A stretch of DNA of 64,000 nt from Phenylobacterium sp. (GCF_030681155.1 NZ_JAUXXE010000030.1:206026-270025); one strand, 5' to 3'; shown: positions 1 to 9,290, numbered from the stretch's first letter. A program made the numbers and translations. The notes: generated by a model not told the origin, from the sequence alone.

Positions 1-353
1 GCGCGCTCCAGACCCGGGATCTGATCGAGGCGATGCGCGCCGATGCGCCAGGCGCGTTTGGCCGGGGCGTGGAACTGCGGATCGATGGCGGCATGTCGCG
101 CAGCGTCTGGTTTAGCCAGCGACTGGCCGACCTGACGGGAGTGGCGGTGGGCCGGGCCACTTATCTGGAGATGACCGCGCTGGGCGCTGCTCTGTTCGCC
201 GGGATTGGCGCTGGCCTCTACGCCAACGCCGAAGAAGCGGTTGCGGCGCGACCGACCACCGAGCGTTTCGAGCCTTCGCCGGACAGCCACAGCCGCGAAG
301 CGGCCTATGCGCGCTGGCTGGACGCGGTGGCGAGGGTCCGGACCGAGACCTAG
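1..353 (+). CDS. FGGY-family carbohydrate kinase, probably glycerol kinase (C-terminal fragment)
   Basis: The reading frame is open from the window edge (codons from base 3) and ends at the TAG at 351-353. The encoded tail has the C-terminal signatures of FGGY kinases: a QTRDLIEAM stretch, an IDGGMSRSVW segment (nucleotide-binding domain), then TALGAALFAG, and a closing YARWLDAV helix. The wording fits glycerol kinase (ATP + glycerol to glycerol 3-phosphate, cytosolic) best, but related FGGY kinases cannot be excluded without the N-terminal half. It converges on the next gene with a 4-base overlap of the ends. Confidence 0.8.
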   Translation, partial: ALQTRDLIEAMRADAPGAFGRGVELRIDGGMSRSVWFSQRLADLTGVAVGRATYLEMTALGAALFAGIGAGLYANAEEAVAARPTTERFEPSPDSHSREAAYARWLDAVARVRTET

Positions 354-949
354 CTCACTAGCAGCGGCGTTCGCCGACGCCGGACGGTCGCACCGACAAG
401 GCCAAAGCCGGTGATCATCAACGCCCAGGTCCCAGGCTCAGGCACCGCGGCGAACTGTCCGCGGATCTCGCCGCCCGGGAAGGCGGTGGTGTGAAGGTTG
501 AGGTAGGCCTGGCCGCTGTTCAAGCCGGCGAAGAGGGCGGCCTCCGCGCTCGCCGCCGTGCCGCCGCTGCCGACAACGAATGGCGAGTTGTAGGTGCTGA
601 GCTGAGTTAGATCGAAGACGTTCATGTAGCTGCCGCTGGTGACCCCGGTTGGAAAGCCGGTGAAGCTCGGGGTCATGGTCGATACCCCCGCGTTGGCCGG
701 CGGCGCGGCGCAGCAATGGATATGCGCCGCGGTTGTTGGCGCGGTCAGGCCCTGGAACGTCACCGATAGGGTCATGGTGTGGGCGACGATGTCGAAGGTC
801 AGGGTCGCTTCGCCGGTCCCGGGACTGGCGTTCACCGGGTTCTCGTTCGTACCAGCGAGGGTTGTCTTGTAGACGGTGGCGGCCTCGGCGGCGCCGGCGA
901 AAGAAAGGCCGGCGACGATGGCCAGCATCTTGATGGATTTATGGGGCAT
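350..949 (-). CDS. CHRD-domain protein with PEPxxWA-CTERM sorting signal
   Basis: This 199-residue secreted protein starts with a signal peptide (about residues 1-23, ending AAEAA). A CHRD (chordin-like) domain follows at roughly 25-165, with the typical GTNENP...GTGEATLTFD opening and a late PGGEIRGQF. It ends with a PEPGTWALMITGFG motif, a hydrophobic stretch and an arginine cluster. Known biology of the family: such C-terminal signals are recognised by an exosortase and linked to export and exopolysaccharide. A strong ribosome binding site (GGAGG, 6 nt before the ATG) supports the start. The function of CHRD domains in bacteria is unclear, so the role stays open. Confidence 0.85.
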   Translation of the reverse strand: MPHKSIKMLAIVAGLSFAGAAEAATVYKTTLAGTNENPVNASPGTGEATLTFDIVAHTMTLSVTFQGLTAPTTAAHIHCCAAPPANAGVSTMTPSFTGFPTGVTSGSYMNVFDLTQLSTYNSPFVVGSGGTAASAEAALFAGLNSGQAYLNLHTTAFPGGEIRGQFAAVPEPGTWALMITGFGLVGATVRRRRTPLLVS

Positions 950-1216
950 ATTGACCTCCGCATTGGATTTTCAATTGCAGAACTAAGTCAAAGCTTCACC
1001 GGAAGACCGTTAGAGATTGTTTTGGGCGGCAAAAGTCATTTTACGCTCGCCAACATATTCTATTTGAAATGCAATACTCATGGCCGCCAACTCGGAGTCA
1101 ACGCTGCAGTGAGGGTGGTTCAATAGCCCGGACGCTCAAACCCCGTGCTTGACGCTGGGGGCCAGCGGCGCGACGCTGATGATCAACGATCAGACAGAAG
1201 ACTAAGGGAGGCCGCG

Positions 1217-1987
1217 ATGGCCGATGGTTCGCTTGCAGGCGTGAGCTCGCTCAAGGGCAAGGTCAGCGCCGAGGAGTGGCAGGCGCGGGTCGACCTCGCC
1301 GCCCTCTACCGACTGGTGGCGCTCTATGGTTGGGACGATGCGATCTATACGCACATCTCGGCCCGCATCCCGGGGCCTGAACACCAATTCCTGATCAATC
1401 CCTACGGCATGTACTTCGGGGAGATGACCGCCTCGTCGTTGGTGAAGATCGACCTGGACGGAAACATCCTCCAGGAGACGCCGTATTTCATCAATCCAGC
1501 GGGCTTCACGATTCACTCGGCGATCCACGCGGCGCGGGAGGACGCTCATTATGTCATGCATCTGCACACCGACCAGGGCGTAGCGGTCGCATCACAGAAG
1601 GACGGCCTGCTGCCGTTGTCGCAGCACGCGCTGATCATCGGAACGATGCTGGCCTATCACGACTATGAAGGCATCGCCCTGAACCTGGACGAGCGTGAGC
1701 GTCTGGTGGCCGACATCGGTGACAAGGATGTGATGCTGCTGCGCAATCACGGTACGTTGGCGGTGGGCGAAAGCGCGGCCGATTGCTGGATCCGGATGTT
1801 CTACCTGGAGCGCGCCTGCAAACAGCAGGTCATGGCCTTGTCCGCCGGCCGGGAAAACGTCCTGTTGGCGCCCCAGGCCGCACAAGACGAAGTGAAGATG
1901 CAGTTGTCGCGTGGACTGGGCGGGAAGCTCGCCTGGGCCGGAGCTTTGCGCCAACTCGACCGAGCCTTGCCGGGCTACGACGCTTAG
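1217..1987 (+). CDS. Class II aldolase/adducin family protein
   Basis: A 256-residue cytosolic protein of the class II aldolase/adducin fold, full length for the family. The metal-binding histidines are visible: His115-x-His117 in the MHLHTDQG segment and His178 in LLRNHGT. The family includes fuculose- and ribulose-phosphate aldolases and related lyases or epimerases. Enzymes of this subgroup with degenerate specificity are common in alphaproteobacteria and the substrate cannot be read from sequence. The ATG at 1217 is chosen over an upstream in-frame ATG because a GGGAGG site lies just before it. A hairpin terminator follows at 2013. Confidence 0.85.
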   Translation: MADGSLAGVSSLKGKVSAEEWQARVDLAALYRLVALYGWDDAIYTHISARIPGPEHQFLINPYGMYFGEMTASSLVKIDLDGNILQETPYFINPAGFTIHSAIHAAREDAHYVMHLHTDQGVAVASQKDGLLPLSQHALIIGTMLAYHDYEGIALNLDERERLVADIGDKDVMLLRNHGTLAVGESAADCWIRMFYLERACKQQVMALSAGRENVLLAPQAAQDEVKMQLSRGLGGKLAWAGALRQLDRALPGYDA

Positions 1988-2012
1988 AGACTTGCTTCAG
2001 GATTGAGTGGGA

Positions 2013-2043
2013 CGGGCGCCGGGTCTTCGGCGCCCGTTTTCTT
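2013..2043 (+). terminator. Rho-independent terminator after the class II aldolase gene
   Basis: A perfect 9-bp stem (CGGGCGCCG paired with CGGCGCCCG) with a 6-nt loop is followed directly by TTTTCTTT. It lies 26 bases after the aldolase stop codon. Confidence 0.85.
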
Positions 2044-2234
2044 TGCGCTTACGAAACAATACCCACTATGGGCGCCCAGGATATGTCTTAGGCATAGGCT
2101 GATCGCGGTCTATTTCAAAGCTGACACGCAAAGCCATCGTTCTGTCACTGGACGGCGCCTATGTGGCCGCCATATGACCCGGTTCGATTCACAATCAGCC
2201 GATCTCCATTTGGAGCCCGCGGAGTTCCCGTAGT

Positions 2235-3422
2235 TTGATACGACGTCACTTCTTCCTCGCCGCCGCTATTCTGATCCTCGTCCTCATGGTGGTCGCGGGC
2301 GGATGGAAGCTGACTATCGGTAAAAAACAAGGACCTGGCGGACCGCCAGGCGCCGCCATGGCCGCCCAAAAGGGCGGCGGAGCCCCCAGGGGCGGTGGTG
2401 GCATGGGCGGCCCTGCGCCGGTCAACTTGGTCCCGGCGCAGTCCAAGACGTTCACCGACGCGATCGACGTGATCGGCGTCGCTAAGGGCCGCCAATCGGT
2501 GACCCTGACCGCGGCGACCACGCAGCTTGTCGAGCGCGTGCGCTTCACCGACGGCCAATCGGTGGCCAAGGGCCAGGTGCTGGTCGAACTGAAGTCCACC
2601 GAACAGAGCGCCGGCAGCGCCCAGGCGCAGGCGCGGCTGGTGCAGGCTCAGCGCGACTATGACCGCTGGAAGCAACTCGCGGCCCAGGGCTACGCCTCGA
2701 AGACCGCGCTCGACCAGCGCGAAGCCACCTATCTCGCGGCCAAGGCCGATGTGGAAGCCGCCCGCGCGCGCGAAAGCGACCGGATGGTGCGTGCGCCGTT
2801 CTCCGGGGTCATGGGCTTGTCGGATATCGCGCCGGGCATGCTGATCAATCCCGGCGTGGCGATTGTGACCCTCGACGACATCAGCGCCGTGCGCGTCGAT
2901 TTCGAGGTGCCAGATCGCTATCTGGCCTCGGTCCGTCAGGGGCAACCGCTGGTCGCGCGCATCGACGCCTATCCGGGCGAGACGATCCAGGGCCGGATCC
3001 AGACCCTAGACACCCGGATCGACGAACGCACCCGCGCTTTCACGGCGCGAGCCGAGTTCCCCAATCCTGGCGGCAAGCTGAAGCCGGGCATGATGATGCG
3101 TATCAGCATCGCGCGCGGACAGCGTGATGTGGTGGCCGCGCCGGAAGCGGCCCTATCGGTCCAGGGCGACACCGCCTTCGTCTATGTCGTGAAGCGTGAC
3201 GGCGACCGGAGCGTCGCTGAACAGCGTGCGGTCTTGACGGGTGCGCGCCAGAACGGCCTGGTTGAGATCCGCGAAGGCCTGCAGGTTGGCGAGCAGATCG
3301 TGGCCGATGGACTGAACAAGATTCAACCCGGGCAGCCGGTCCGTGTGCAGGCGGCCGCCGGCGCCCGCGAAGCCGCCGCTGACACCCAGCCAGGAGCGCG
3401 CAGCCCGCGGCCTGGCGCATGA
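2235..3422 (+). CDS. RND efflux periplasmic adaptor (membrane fusion protein)
   Basis: This 395-residue protein is the adaptor of a tripartite RND export system. It has an N-terminal membrane anchor (about residues 7-24), a low-complexity Gly/Pro/Ala linker (33-65), a lipoyl-like half-motif near 105-120 (VRFTDGQSVAKGQVLVEL), a helical hairpin (about 125-180, QAQARLVQAQRDYDRWK), the second lipoyl half with RAPFSGVMG, then beta-barrel and membrane-proximal domains. The start is a TTG at 2235 with GGAG 10 nt upstream. It overlaps the pump gene by ATGA, so the two are translationally coupled. No outer-membrane channel gene is in view. Substrate unknown. Confidence 0.9.
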   Translation: MIRRHFFLAAAILILVLMVVAGGWKLTIGKKQGPGGPPGAAMAAQKGGGAPRGGGGMGGPAPVNLVPAQSKTFTDAIDVIGVAKGRQSVTLTAATTQLVERVRFTDGQSVAKGQVLVELKSTEQSAGSAQAQARLVQAQRDYDRWKQLAAQGYASKTALDQREATYLAAKADVEAARARESDRMVRAPFSGVMGLSDIAPGMLINPGVAIVTLDDISAVRVDFEVPDRYLASVRQGQPLVARIDAYPGETIQGRIQTLDTRIDERTRAFTARAEFPNPGGKLKPGMMMRISIARGQRDVVAAPEAALSVQGDTAFVYVVKRDGDRSVAEQRAVLTGARQNGLVEIREGLQVGEQIVADGLNKIQPGQPVRVQAAAGAREAAADTQPGARSPRPGA

Positions 3423-6400
3423 TGCTGTCTGATCTTTCGGTTCGCCGGCCGGTCTTCGCCGCCGTCGCCGCGATCATTCTATGCGTGGTCGGCCTGGCCG
3501 CCTTCGCCTCCCTGACCGTTCGCGAACTTCCCAGCGTCGATCCGCCGGTGGTCTCGATCTCCACCACCTATCGCGGTGCGTCGGCCGAAGTGGTCGAGGA
3601 GCGGATCACCGAGGTTATCGAGCGGCAGATTTCCGGCATCCAGGGGATCGATCGGGTCAATTCGTCGTCGCGTGACGGCCGTTCCAACATCAACATCTCT
3701 TTCCGTCTCGACCGCGACCTCGACGCCGCGGCCAACGATGTCCGGGACGCTGTGAGCCGCGTTGCGGCGAATCTGCCGTTGCAGGCCGACCCGCCCCAGA
3801 TCGCCAAGGCGACGGCGGACGGCTCGCCGATCATGTTCATCTCGTTCGCCTCGACGACGCTGAACCGGTTGCAGCTCTCCGACTACGCCCAGCGCTATCT
3901 TGTGGAGCGGTTCTCGACCATTGACGGCGTCGCCCAGGTGTTCGTGGGCGGCAGCCAGCTCTACTCCATGCGAATCTGGCTCGATCCGGACGCCATGGCC
4001 GCCCGCGGCGTGACCGTCGACGATGTCGAAAGCGCCCTGAACAGCCAGAATCTGGAACTGCCCGCCGGTTCGCTGGAAGCGCCTTCCAAGGATTTCACCA
4101 TCCGGGTGGCGCGCGGCTACTCCACGCCTGAACAGTTCGCCCAGCTTCCGGTGGTCGCCTCCGGCGGCCAAGCGCCGGCGCCGACCGGCAACGCCTCCCA
4201 GGCCCACGTCACCCGCCTTGGCGATATCGCCCGGGTCGAGGAGGGGCCGGACGAGCATCGCCGCAGCTTCCGCTCCAATGGTCGCGATCAGGTCGGTATC
4301 GGTATCACCCGCCAGTCGCAGGCCAACGACCTGGATATTTCCAAGGGCGTCAACGACCTGCTGCCGGAGCTGAACAAGTCCCTGCCCAAGGGCACGACTC
4401 TGGAAGTGGCGGTCGACTACACGATCTTCACCGCTCACGCGCTCCAGGAGGTCTGGATCACCATGGGGATTTCGCTGGTGCTGGTGGCGCTGGTGAACTT
4501 CGTCTTCCTCGGCACGTGGCGAGCCGCCCTGATCCCGTCGGTGGTGGCGCCGATCTGCATTCTGTCCACCTTCATCGTCCTGGCCCCGCTGGGCTTCTCG
4601 CTAAACCTGCTGACGCTGCTTGCCCTTGTTCTCGCCATCGGTCTGGTGGTCGATGACGCGATCGTGGTGGTCGAGAACATCCAGCGCCGGATCGACGATG
4701 GCGAGCCGCCTGTCGTCGCGGCTCAGCGCGGCGCCCGCCAGGTGTTCTTCGCCGTGGTCGCCACGACCATCGTGCTGATCTCGGTGTTTGCGCCGCTGAT
4801 GTTCCTGCCGGGCTATATCGGCCGGCTCTTCGTGGAGCTGGCCGTTGCGGTCGCCGCGGCGGTGGCTTTCTCGGCGCTGCTGGCGCTCAGCCTGTCGCCG
4901 ATGCTGGCCTCGAAGCTGCTGCGGCCGGCCCATGGGCAGGGCTTCCTCGCCCGCTATGTCGATGGCGCTATGGACAAGCTGAAGGCCTCCTATCACGCCT
5001 CGCTGGACAGTCTTCTCGGCCGGCGGTCGGCCTCCATCGGCACGGCCGTACTGGTGGCCGTGCTCGCACTTGGCGCGGTCGGGCTGTTCACCGTACTGCC
5101 CCGCGAACTGGTGCCTGAGGAAGATCGCGGACGGATCGACCTGAACATCTCCGGGCCGGAAGGCGCGGGCTACGACTATACCCGGAAGGCGGCCGATCAG
5201 ATCGAGGCGCGCCTTCAGACCCTTTTGAAGGACGGGGTGATCACCCGTTACATCCTGGGCGTTCCGCGTTTCAACGGCACCCAGTTCAACGGCGGTTTCG
5301 GTAACGCGAACCTGGCGCCCGACGCGGGCGTCACCTCGAACGAACTCGCCGCGCAGCTCAATCGCGAGCTGTCGTCCATCACTTCGGTCCGAGCGATCGC
5401 CTCGGTGCGTCCGGCCTTCTCGCGGGGCGGGGGCGGTGGTGGCGGCGTCGAAGTCATCGCGATGGGCGACGACTACGATCAGGTGGCGGCGTGGATTGCG
5501 CCGTTGCTGGCCGCGGCTGAGGCCAATCCAGGTCTAGCGCGGGCGCGCCTGGACTATGAGCCCACCAGCCCCCGGGTTCTGGTGAGCATCGATCGGGAAA
5601 AGGCCGCCGCGCTCGGTGTTTCGGCGCAAGCCGTTGGCCGCGCGCTGGAGAGCAATTTTGGCACCCGCCGGGTCACGACCTACATCAAGAGCGGCCAGGA
5701 GTACGACGTGCTCCTCCAGACCGACCGTGAGCAGCGTCAGTCCGAGCAGGATATCGGCAATCTCTATGTTCGCGCGCAGTCCGGGCAACTCATCCCGCTG
5801 TCGACCGTGGTGACGACCGAGGTCCGGGGCGACACGCCCGACCGCGCGCGCGTCGACCGCCTACGGTCGGTGACCCTGACGGCCCAGCTCAACCCCGGTT
5901 ATGCGGTTGGGGATGCGGTGAAGTTCTTTGAGACTGAGATCGCCAAGCTTCCCGCCGGGACCCAAACCAAGTGGGGCGGTATCGCACGTGACTACCTTGA
6001 GGCCGGCGGGGCTGTCGGCCTGGCCTTCGGCATGGCGCTGTTGTTGGTCTTCCTGGTCTTGGCGGCCCAGTTCGAAAGCTGGATCCATCCGGCGGTGATC
6101 ATGCTGACTGTGCCGGTCGCCGCGCTAGGCGGGCTGTTTGGTCTGCTGATCTCCGGGTCAACCATCAACACCTACAGTCAGATCGGTCTGATAATCCTGG
6201 TCGGCATTGCGGCCAAGAACGGCATTCTGATCGTGGAGTTCGCCAATCAGCTGCGCGACGAAGGCCTGACCATCCGCGAGGCGGTGATCGAAAGCGCCAC
6301 CCTGCGGCTGCGCCCGATCATCATGACCTCGATCGCCGCGGCGGCTGGGGCCATCCCGCTGATCATGTGGGGCGGCGCGGGCGGTGAAAGCCGCAAGACG

Positions 6401-6574
6401 ATCGGCGTGGTGATCTTCTTCGGGGCGATCTTCTCGACTGTGCTGACGCTGTTCATCGTCCCGGTGTTCTACAACATGCTGGCGCGCTTCACGAAGTCGC
6501 CGCAGGCCACGGCCCGCCGCATCGAAGCCTTCGAAGAAGCCGAACAGACCCGCGCGGCCAACGCCGCCGAATAG
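3419..6574 (+). CDS. RND-family efflux pump, inner-membrane permease (HAE1/AcrB type)
   Basis: At 1051 residues this is a normal-length AcrB-type proton/drug antiporter. The N-terminal LSDLSVRRPVFAAV segment, two large periplasmic loops, twelve predicted membrane helices and the GLVVDDAIVVVENI helix (around residue 410) carrying the paired aspartates of the proton relay are all visible. A glycine-rich insert (about residues 670-680) lies in the second periplasmic loop. It works with the adaptor encoded just upstream to move compounds out of the cell. No regulator gene is adjacent. What it exports cannot be told from sequence. Confidence 0.92.
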   Translation: MMLSDLSVRRPVFAAVAAIILCVVGLAAFASLTVRELPSVDPPVVSISTTYRGASAEVVEERITEVIERQISGIQGIDRVNSSSRDGRSNINISFRLDRDLDAAANDVRDAVSRVAANLPLQADPPQIAKATADGSPIMFISFASTTLNRLQLSDYAQRYLVERFSTIDGVAQVFVGGSQLYSMRIWLDPDAMAARGVTVDDVESALNSQNLELPAGSLEAPSKDFTIRVARGYSTPEQFAQLPVVASGGQAPAPTGNASQAHVTRLGDIARVEEGPDEHRRSFRSNGRDQVGIGITRQSQANDLDISKGVNDLLPELNKSLPKGTTLEVAVDYTIFTAHALQEVWITMGISLVLVALVNFVFLGTWRAALIPSVVAPICILSTFIVLAPLGFSLNLLTLLALVLAIGLVVDDAIVVVENIQRRIDDGEPPVVAAQRGARQVFFAVVATTIVLISVFAPLMFLPGYIGRLFVELAVAVAAAVAFSALLALSLSPMLASKLLRPAHGQGFLARYVDGAMDKLKASYHASLDSLLGRRSASIGTAVLVAVLALGAVGLFTVLPRELVPEEDRGRIDLNISGPEGAGYDYTRKAADQIEARLQTLLKDGVITRYILGVPRFNGTQFNGGFGNANLAPDAGVTSNELAAQLNRELSSITSVRAIASVRPAFSRGGGGGGGVEVIAMGDDYDQVAAWIAPLLAAAEANPGLARARLDYEPTSPRVLVSIDREKAAALGVSAQAVGRALESNFGTRRVTTYIKSGQEYDVLLQTDREQRQSEQDIGNLYVRAQSGQLIPLSTVVTTEVRGDTPDRARVDRLRSVTLTAQLNPGYAVGDAVKFFETEIAKLPAGTQTKWGGIARDYLEAGGAVGLAFGMALLLVFLVLAAQFESWIHPAVIMLTVPVAALGGLFGLLISGSTINTYSQIGLIILVGIAAKNGILIVEFANQLRDEGLTIREAVIESATLRLRPIIMTSIAAAAGAIPLIMWGGAGGESRKTIGVVIFFGAIFSTVLTLFIVPVFYNMLARFTKSPQATARRIEAFEEAEQTRAANAAE

Positions 6575-6585
6575 TCGCCTAAGGC

Positions 6586-6614
6586 GGCCATGCCCTGCAG
6601 ATGCAGGCATGGCC
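6586..6614 (+). terminator. Hairpin after the RND pump gene, probable terminator
   Basis: A 9-bp stem (GGCCATGCC with GGCATGGCC) encloses a second CTGCA/TGCA pairing. It starts 12 bases after the pump stop codon. The following bases (GTTCTGCTT) are only weakly T-rich, so termination is likely but not certain. Confidence 0.55.
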
Positions 6615-6652
6615 GTTCTGCTTCGCGCAATCGTCCCGCTCAAAACGAAAAT

Positions 6653-6702
6653 GCCTCCCCCGAAGGGGAGGCGAGTTGTCGGGGTGGCGCCGCCGGCGAC
6701 AA
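6653..6702. repeat. Double inverted-repeat element between convergent genes
   Basis: Two hairpins lie back to back: GCCTCCCC/GGGGAGGC with a CGAA loop (6653-6672), then TTGTCG/CGACAA around a GGCGCCGCC-rich centre (6676-6702). They sit in the 243-base gap between the pump gene and the reverse-strand cytochrome gene. The arrangement resembles dispersed palindromic intergenic elements of GC-rich alphaproteobacteria and could also terminate the cytochrome transcript. That identity is an inference because only one copy is in the window. Confidence 0.5.
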
Positions 6703-6817
6703 GGGGGTGTCGTGGGCGGGCGCAGGATCTCGGCTGACAGATGCAAGCGCAGCCTCGACGCGCTGATGGTGCGGCCGAACTTTATTCTCGTCAAGGTTGC
6801 TTGTTGCGAAGTTTCGC

Positions 6818-7309
6818 TCAGGGAGCCTTGTAGCCGGTCTCGACCTTCAGATAGGCGATCAGGTCGATGCGATCCTTGGGGTCCTTGAGCCCGGCGAACG
6901 ACATCTTGGTCCCCGGCAGGAAGGTTCGCGGTTCGGCCAGCCACTTGTCCAGATGCGCGGCGTCCCAGACGAAGCCGGCGTTCTTGACGGCGTCGGAATA
7001 CTTGTAGCTCGCGACCTCGCCGGCCTTTCGGCCGAACACCCCATGCAGGTTGGGCCCAGTCATGTTGGCGCCGCCCGGCACGATGGTGTGGCAGGAGCGG
7101 CACATGCCGAATTTCTGCTTTCCGTTGGCTAGATCGGCGGTGTTGTACGGCGCGGGCAGGGAGGCCAGTAGCGCCTGCTTTTCGGCGTCGGTCGGTTCGG
7201 GAACGGCCGGAGCTGCTGGCGTCTGGGCGGCTTGCTCGGCGCCACCCTGGCCGCAACCGGCGAGCAGGGCGCAGGCCCCCACGACTGACAGCATCACCGC
7301 GTTGCGCAT
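6818..7309 (-). CDS. c-type cytochrome, class I, predicted lipoprotein
   Basis: A 163-residue periplasmic electron carrier. A lipoprotein signal ends at Cys19 (LLAGC), followed by an Ala/Pro-rich tether. One heme-binding CRSCH motif lies at 70-74 and the likely distal Met ligand is Met136 in PGTKMSF. The TGPNLHGVFGRKAG and YSDAVKNAG segments are those of mitochondrial-type cytochrome c. It could feed a cytochrome oxidase. No partner gene adjoins it. The gene is monocistronic and convergent with the RND operon. Confidence 0.9.
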   Translation of the reverse strand: MRNAVMLSVVGACALLAGCGQGGAEQAAQTPAAPAVPEPTDAEKQALLASLPAPYNTADLANGKQKFGMCRSCHTIVPGGANMTGPNLHGVFGRKAGEVASYKYSDAVKNAGFVWDAAHLDKWLAEPRTFLPGTKMSFAGLKDPKDRIDLIAYLKVETGYKAP

Positions 7310-7351
7310 TTTATAATCCCTTCGACAAACTTGACCGCAAGCTAGTCCCGC

Positions 7352-7867
7352 CTAGCCGCGTTGCAAGGCGCGCTTGCGACGTTCCTTCTGGATAATTTCG
7401 TCGAGGGCCTGGAGATAGCGCGAGCGGTCGTTGCGATCGAACGGCTTGGGCCCGCCCATGATGTCCCCGGTGGAGCGAAGTTGCTCCATCAGAGCCCGTT
7501 GTGCGATGGCCGCGCCAATCGAGTTCTCGGTGAAGGGCTTGCCGCTGGGCGTGAGCGCGTGGCCGCCGGCCTGCAGGACCCGCTCAGCCAAGGGAATGTC
7601 GTTGGTGACGGTGACATCGCCCGGCGCCACATGCTTGGCGATCCAGTCATCGGCGACGTCGGGTCCCGCATCGACGATCACCCGCGCGACCAGGGGAGAC
7701 TGCGGGATCTGGATGAAGGCGTTGGACACGACCCAGGTCTTCAGGCCGTAGCGTTGGGCGACCTTATATGTCTCGTCCTTCACCGGGCAGGCGTCGGCGT
7801 CGATGAAGATCTCGATAGGCTTGCGGTCCAAATCTCGCCTCGGCAAACAGAAAGCACCTCGGGCCAC
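7352..7867 (-). CDS. UPF0178 (YaiI/YqxD, DUF188) family protein
   Basis: The protein shows the family core FIDADACPVKDE near the start, then VVSNAF, DVTVTNDIPLAERV, and PFTENSIG. The fold is PIN/NYN-like with clustered acidic residues, suggesting a nuclease, but the family has no proven role. The first ATG gives 171 residues with an unusual 18-residue leader. A TTG at 7831 preceded by GAGG would give a start matching the usual family N-terminus and is my preferred alternative. Confidence 0.85.
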   Translation of the reverse strand: MARGAFCLPRRDLDRKPIEIFIDADACPVKDETYKVAQRYGLKTWVVSNAFIQIPQSPLVARVIVDAGPDVADDWIAKHVAPGDVTVTNDIPLAERVLQAGGHALTPSGKPFTENSIGAAIAQRALMEQLRSTGDIMGGPKPFDRNDRSRYLQALDEIIQKERRKRALQRG

Positions 7868-8193
7868 CCGGCTGGGCGGCCCGACACGATCTCTTTAGGA
7901 CAGATCGGCGCAAAGCGAGAGCGGCCTCAGCGGAACCGGCCGCCGCCCCGCATTCCGCCCCCGCGCATCCCGCCCATGTGGCCCGCGGCCGGCTGGCGCT
8001 GAACGTTCGAACCCGGCTCCGCCCGCGCGGTCGCGCTCGAAGCCACGGCGCGGCGCGGCGCGATCGAGGGATGGGTCGGGCCGGTTGGCCTTACCGCCGC
8101 CTCCGGCCTGGTCCCCGCCGCCGCCGACTAGCCCCCTCGATCGTGCGGGGCGTTCGTACAGGGCCGAGAGGCCGGTCAGCTTCTGCTAGGCGC
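7868..8193. other. No intact gene; degenerate Gly/Arg-rich remnant on the minus strand
   Basis: This 326-base stretch holds no convincing reading frame. On the minus strand the last codons before a TGA at 7927 read as a repeated GGMRGGG tail ending RFR. A different minus frame further upstream also gives a protein-like low-complexity Gly/Arg-rich sequence. The two would join only through a frameshift, so this is probably the decayed end of a low-complexity protein gene. Confidence 0.35.
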
Positions 8194-9051
8194 TCACGCC
8201 GCCAGCTGCTTGCGATAAAACACCGCCACGGCGTCGCTTGGAAGCATCTTGGCGAACGGATGAGCGATACGCGCGAACCCGTAGGCGGCGACGGAGAGCA
8301 ACAGCCCTTCGTCGCGAACCGAGCGGATGCGCGACCAAAGGCCTCGCGTATCGGTGGTGTCGAGCCGAACCTGGCGAACCTCGGCAAGGTTGGCCTTCTC
8401 GGCCGCTCGCGTGAGGTCGCGAGGCGTCATGTACCAGATGTGTGGGGAGGGAAGGCCTACCTGCCAGAGGCGTTCGTAGGCCGCCCGCATCCCGAGACGC
8501 TCCAGGATCGATGCGACGCGGAAGAATAGGCCATTTCGGCTAGGGCAATTGAGCACCAGAACGCCGTCATCAGACAGGTGACGATGGCTCGCCGCGAGCG
8601 CCTGTAGCATGTCTGGAATGTGCTCTAGCACGTCGTTGAAGACGATGACGTCGAACCGCTCATCGGGCGCAAGGGCGTCGGGAAAATAGCCATGGCGGAC
8701 CTTGGCGCTCGTGGTCGCTGCGAGAGCGACATTGGCGTCTGGCTCGATCCCCACGGCCTGAAACGCCCCCGCCTGCGCGAGTAAGAATCCAGGCCCGCAA
8801 CCGACGTCCAGCAACCGCCGTCCGGCTGTCAGACCATATATGGTATCGAGCAGCCGCGCGTTGTTCCGATCTCGCAACGACGCCAATCCATCGACCCTCG
8901 CCTGTTCATCGATGGCGCTTGCGCGCGGCTTCGCGGGGATGGCGATGTCGAGTGTGCTTCGAAGGACGCCGCATCCACACGCGCGCACCCACGACAGTCG
9001 CGCTGGACGCATCGGCCCATCGCAGGACGGGCAATCGTAGGTGTCGGACAT
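8194..9051 (-). CDS. SAM-dependent methyltransferase with N-terminal zinc-binding segment
   Basis: A 285-residue class I methyltransferase. Residues 1-30 carry a CPSC...CGC pattern that may bind zinc. The SAM-binding motif LLDVGCGPGF is near residue 80, followed by the acidic VGIEPD of motif II and VIVFNDVLEHI, typical of the ubiquinone/menaquinone and sugar methyltransferase branch. The C-terminal third (HIWYMTPRDL onwards) resembles enzymes of cell-surface polysaccharide pathways. The substrate is not identifiable. It is the last host gene before the prophage and is transcribed away from it. Confidence 0.8.
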   Translation of the reverse strand: MSDTYDCPSCDGPMRPARLSWVRACGCGVLRSTLDIAIPAKPRASAIDEQARVDGLASLRDRNNARLLDTIYGLTAGRRLLDVGCGPGFLLAQAGAFQAVGIEPDANVALAATTSAKVRHGYFPDALAPDERFDVIVFNDVLEHIPDMLQALAASHRHLSDDGVLVLNCPSRNGLFFRVASILERLGMRAAYERLWQVGLPSPHIWYMTPRDLTRAAEKANLAEVRQVRLDTTDTRGLWSRIRSVRDEGLLLSVAAYGFARIAHPFAKMLPSDAVAVFYRKQLAA

Positions 9052-9171
9052 GCGTGTTCGCTCTCAGGTTGCCGTGCGTTATTGGTACAAGTGGAGTCTG
9101 TTCAAGGTCCACCGCCTTTGACTGGCGCCGGAGTTTTCCCGTTCGTTCCCGATTTCCCTGCATGAGGGATA

Positions 9172-9200
9172 TTGCGTGAACCCCCGGAAATCCTCATAAG
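9172..9200 (+). promoter_or_regulatory. Original host promoter of tRNA-Thr(UGU)
   Basis: TTGCGT (9172-9177) and CATAAG (9195-9200) are separated by 17 bases, and the tRNA 5' end lies 9 bases further on. In the lysogen this promoter reads into a truncated tRNA and the end of the prophage. Confidence 0.6.
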
Positions 9201-9205
9201 CGGCG

Positions 9206-9253
9206 CGGGCCGGCTTAGCTCAGCTGGTAGAGCAGCGGTTTTGTAAACCGAAG
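9206..9253 (+). other. attL: 48-bp core, 5' part of tRNA-Thr(UGU)
   Basis: These 48 bases are identical to 62605-62652. They cover the first 45 bases of tRNA-Thr(UGU) (acceptor 5' strand, D arm, anticodon arm) plus three bases before it. Directly after 9253 the tRNA sequence is lost and phage sequence begins, so the tRNA here is a non-functional 5' fragment. Homology at lower identity continues upstream to about 9129. Confidence 0.93.
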
Positions 9254-9290
9254 TTTAGGCCGCGCGGCGGCGACGAAAACTCCAACAACA

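Noticed and set aside
6818..7309. Cytochrome as part of a cytochrome oxidase cluster
   Set aside because: No oxidase subunit or heme-maturation gene is near; kept as a single cytochrome gene.
9209..9253. Second functional tRNA-Thr
   Set aside because: The T arm and 3' acceptor strand are missing after 9253, so it is only a 5' fragment.
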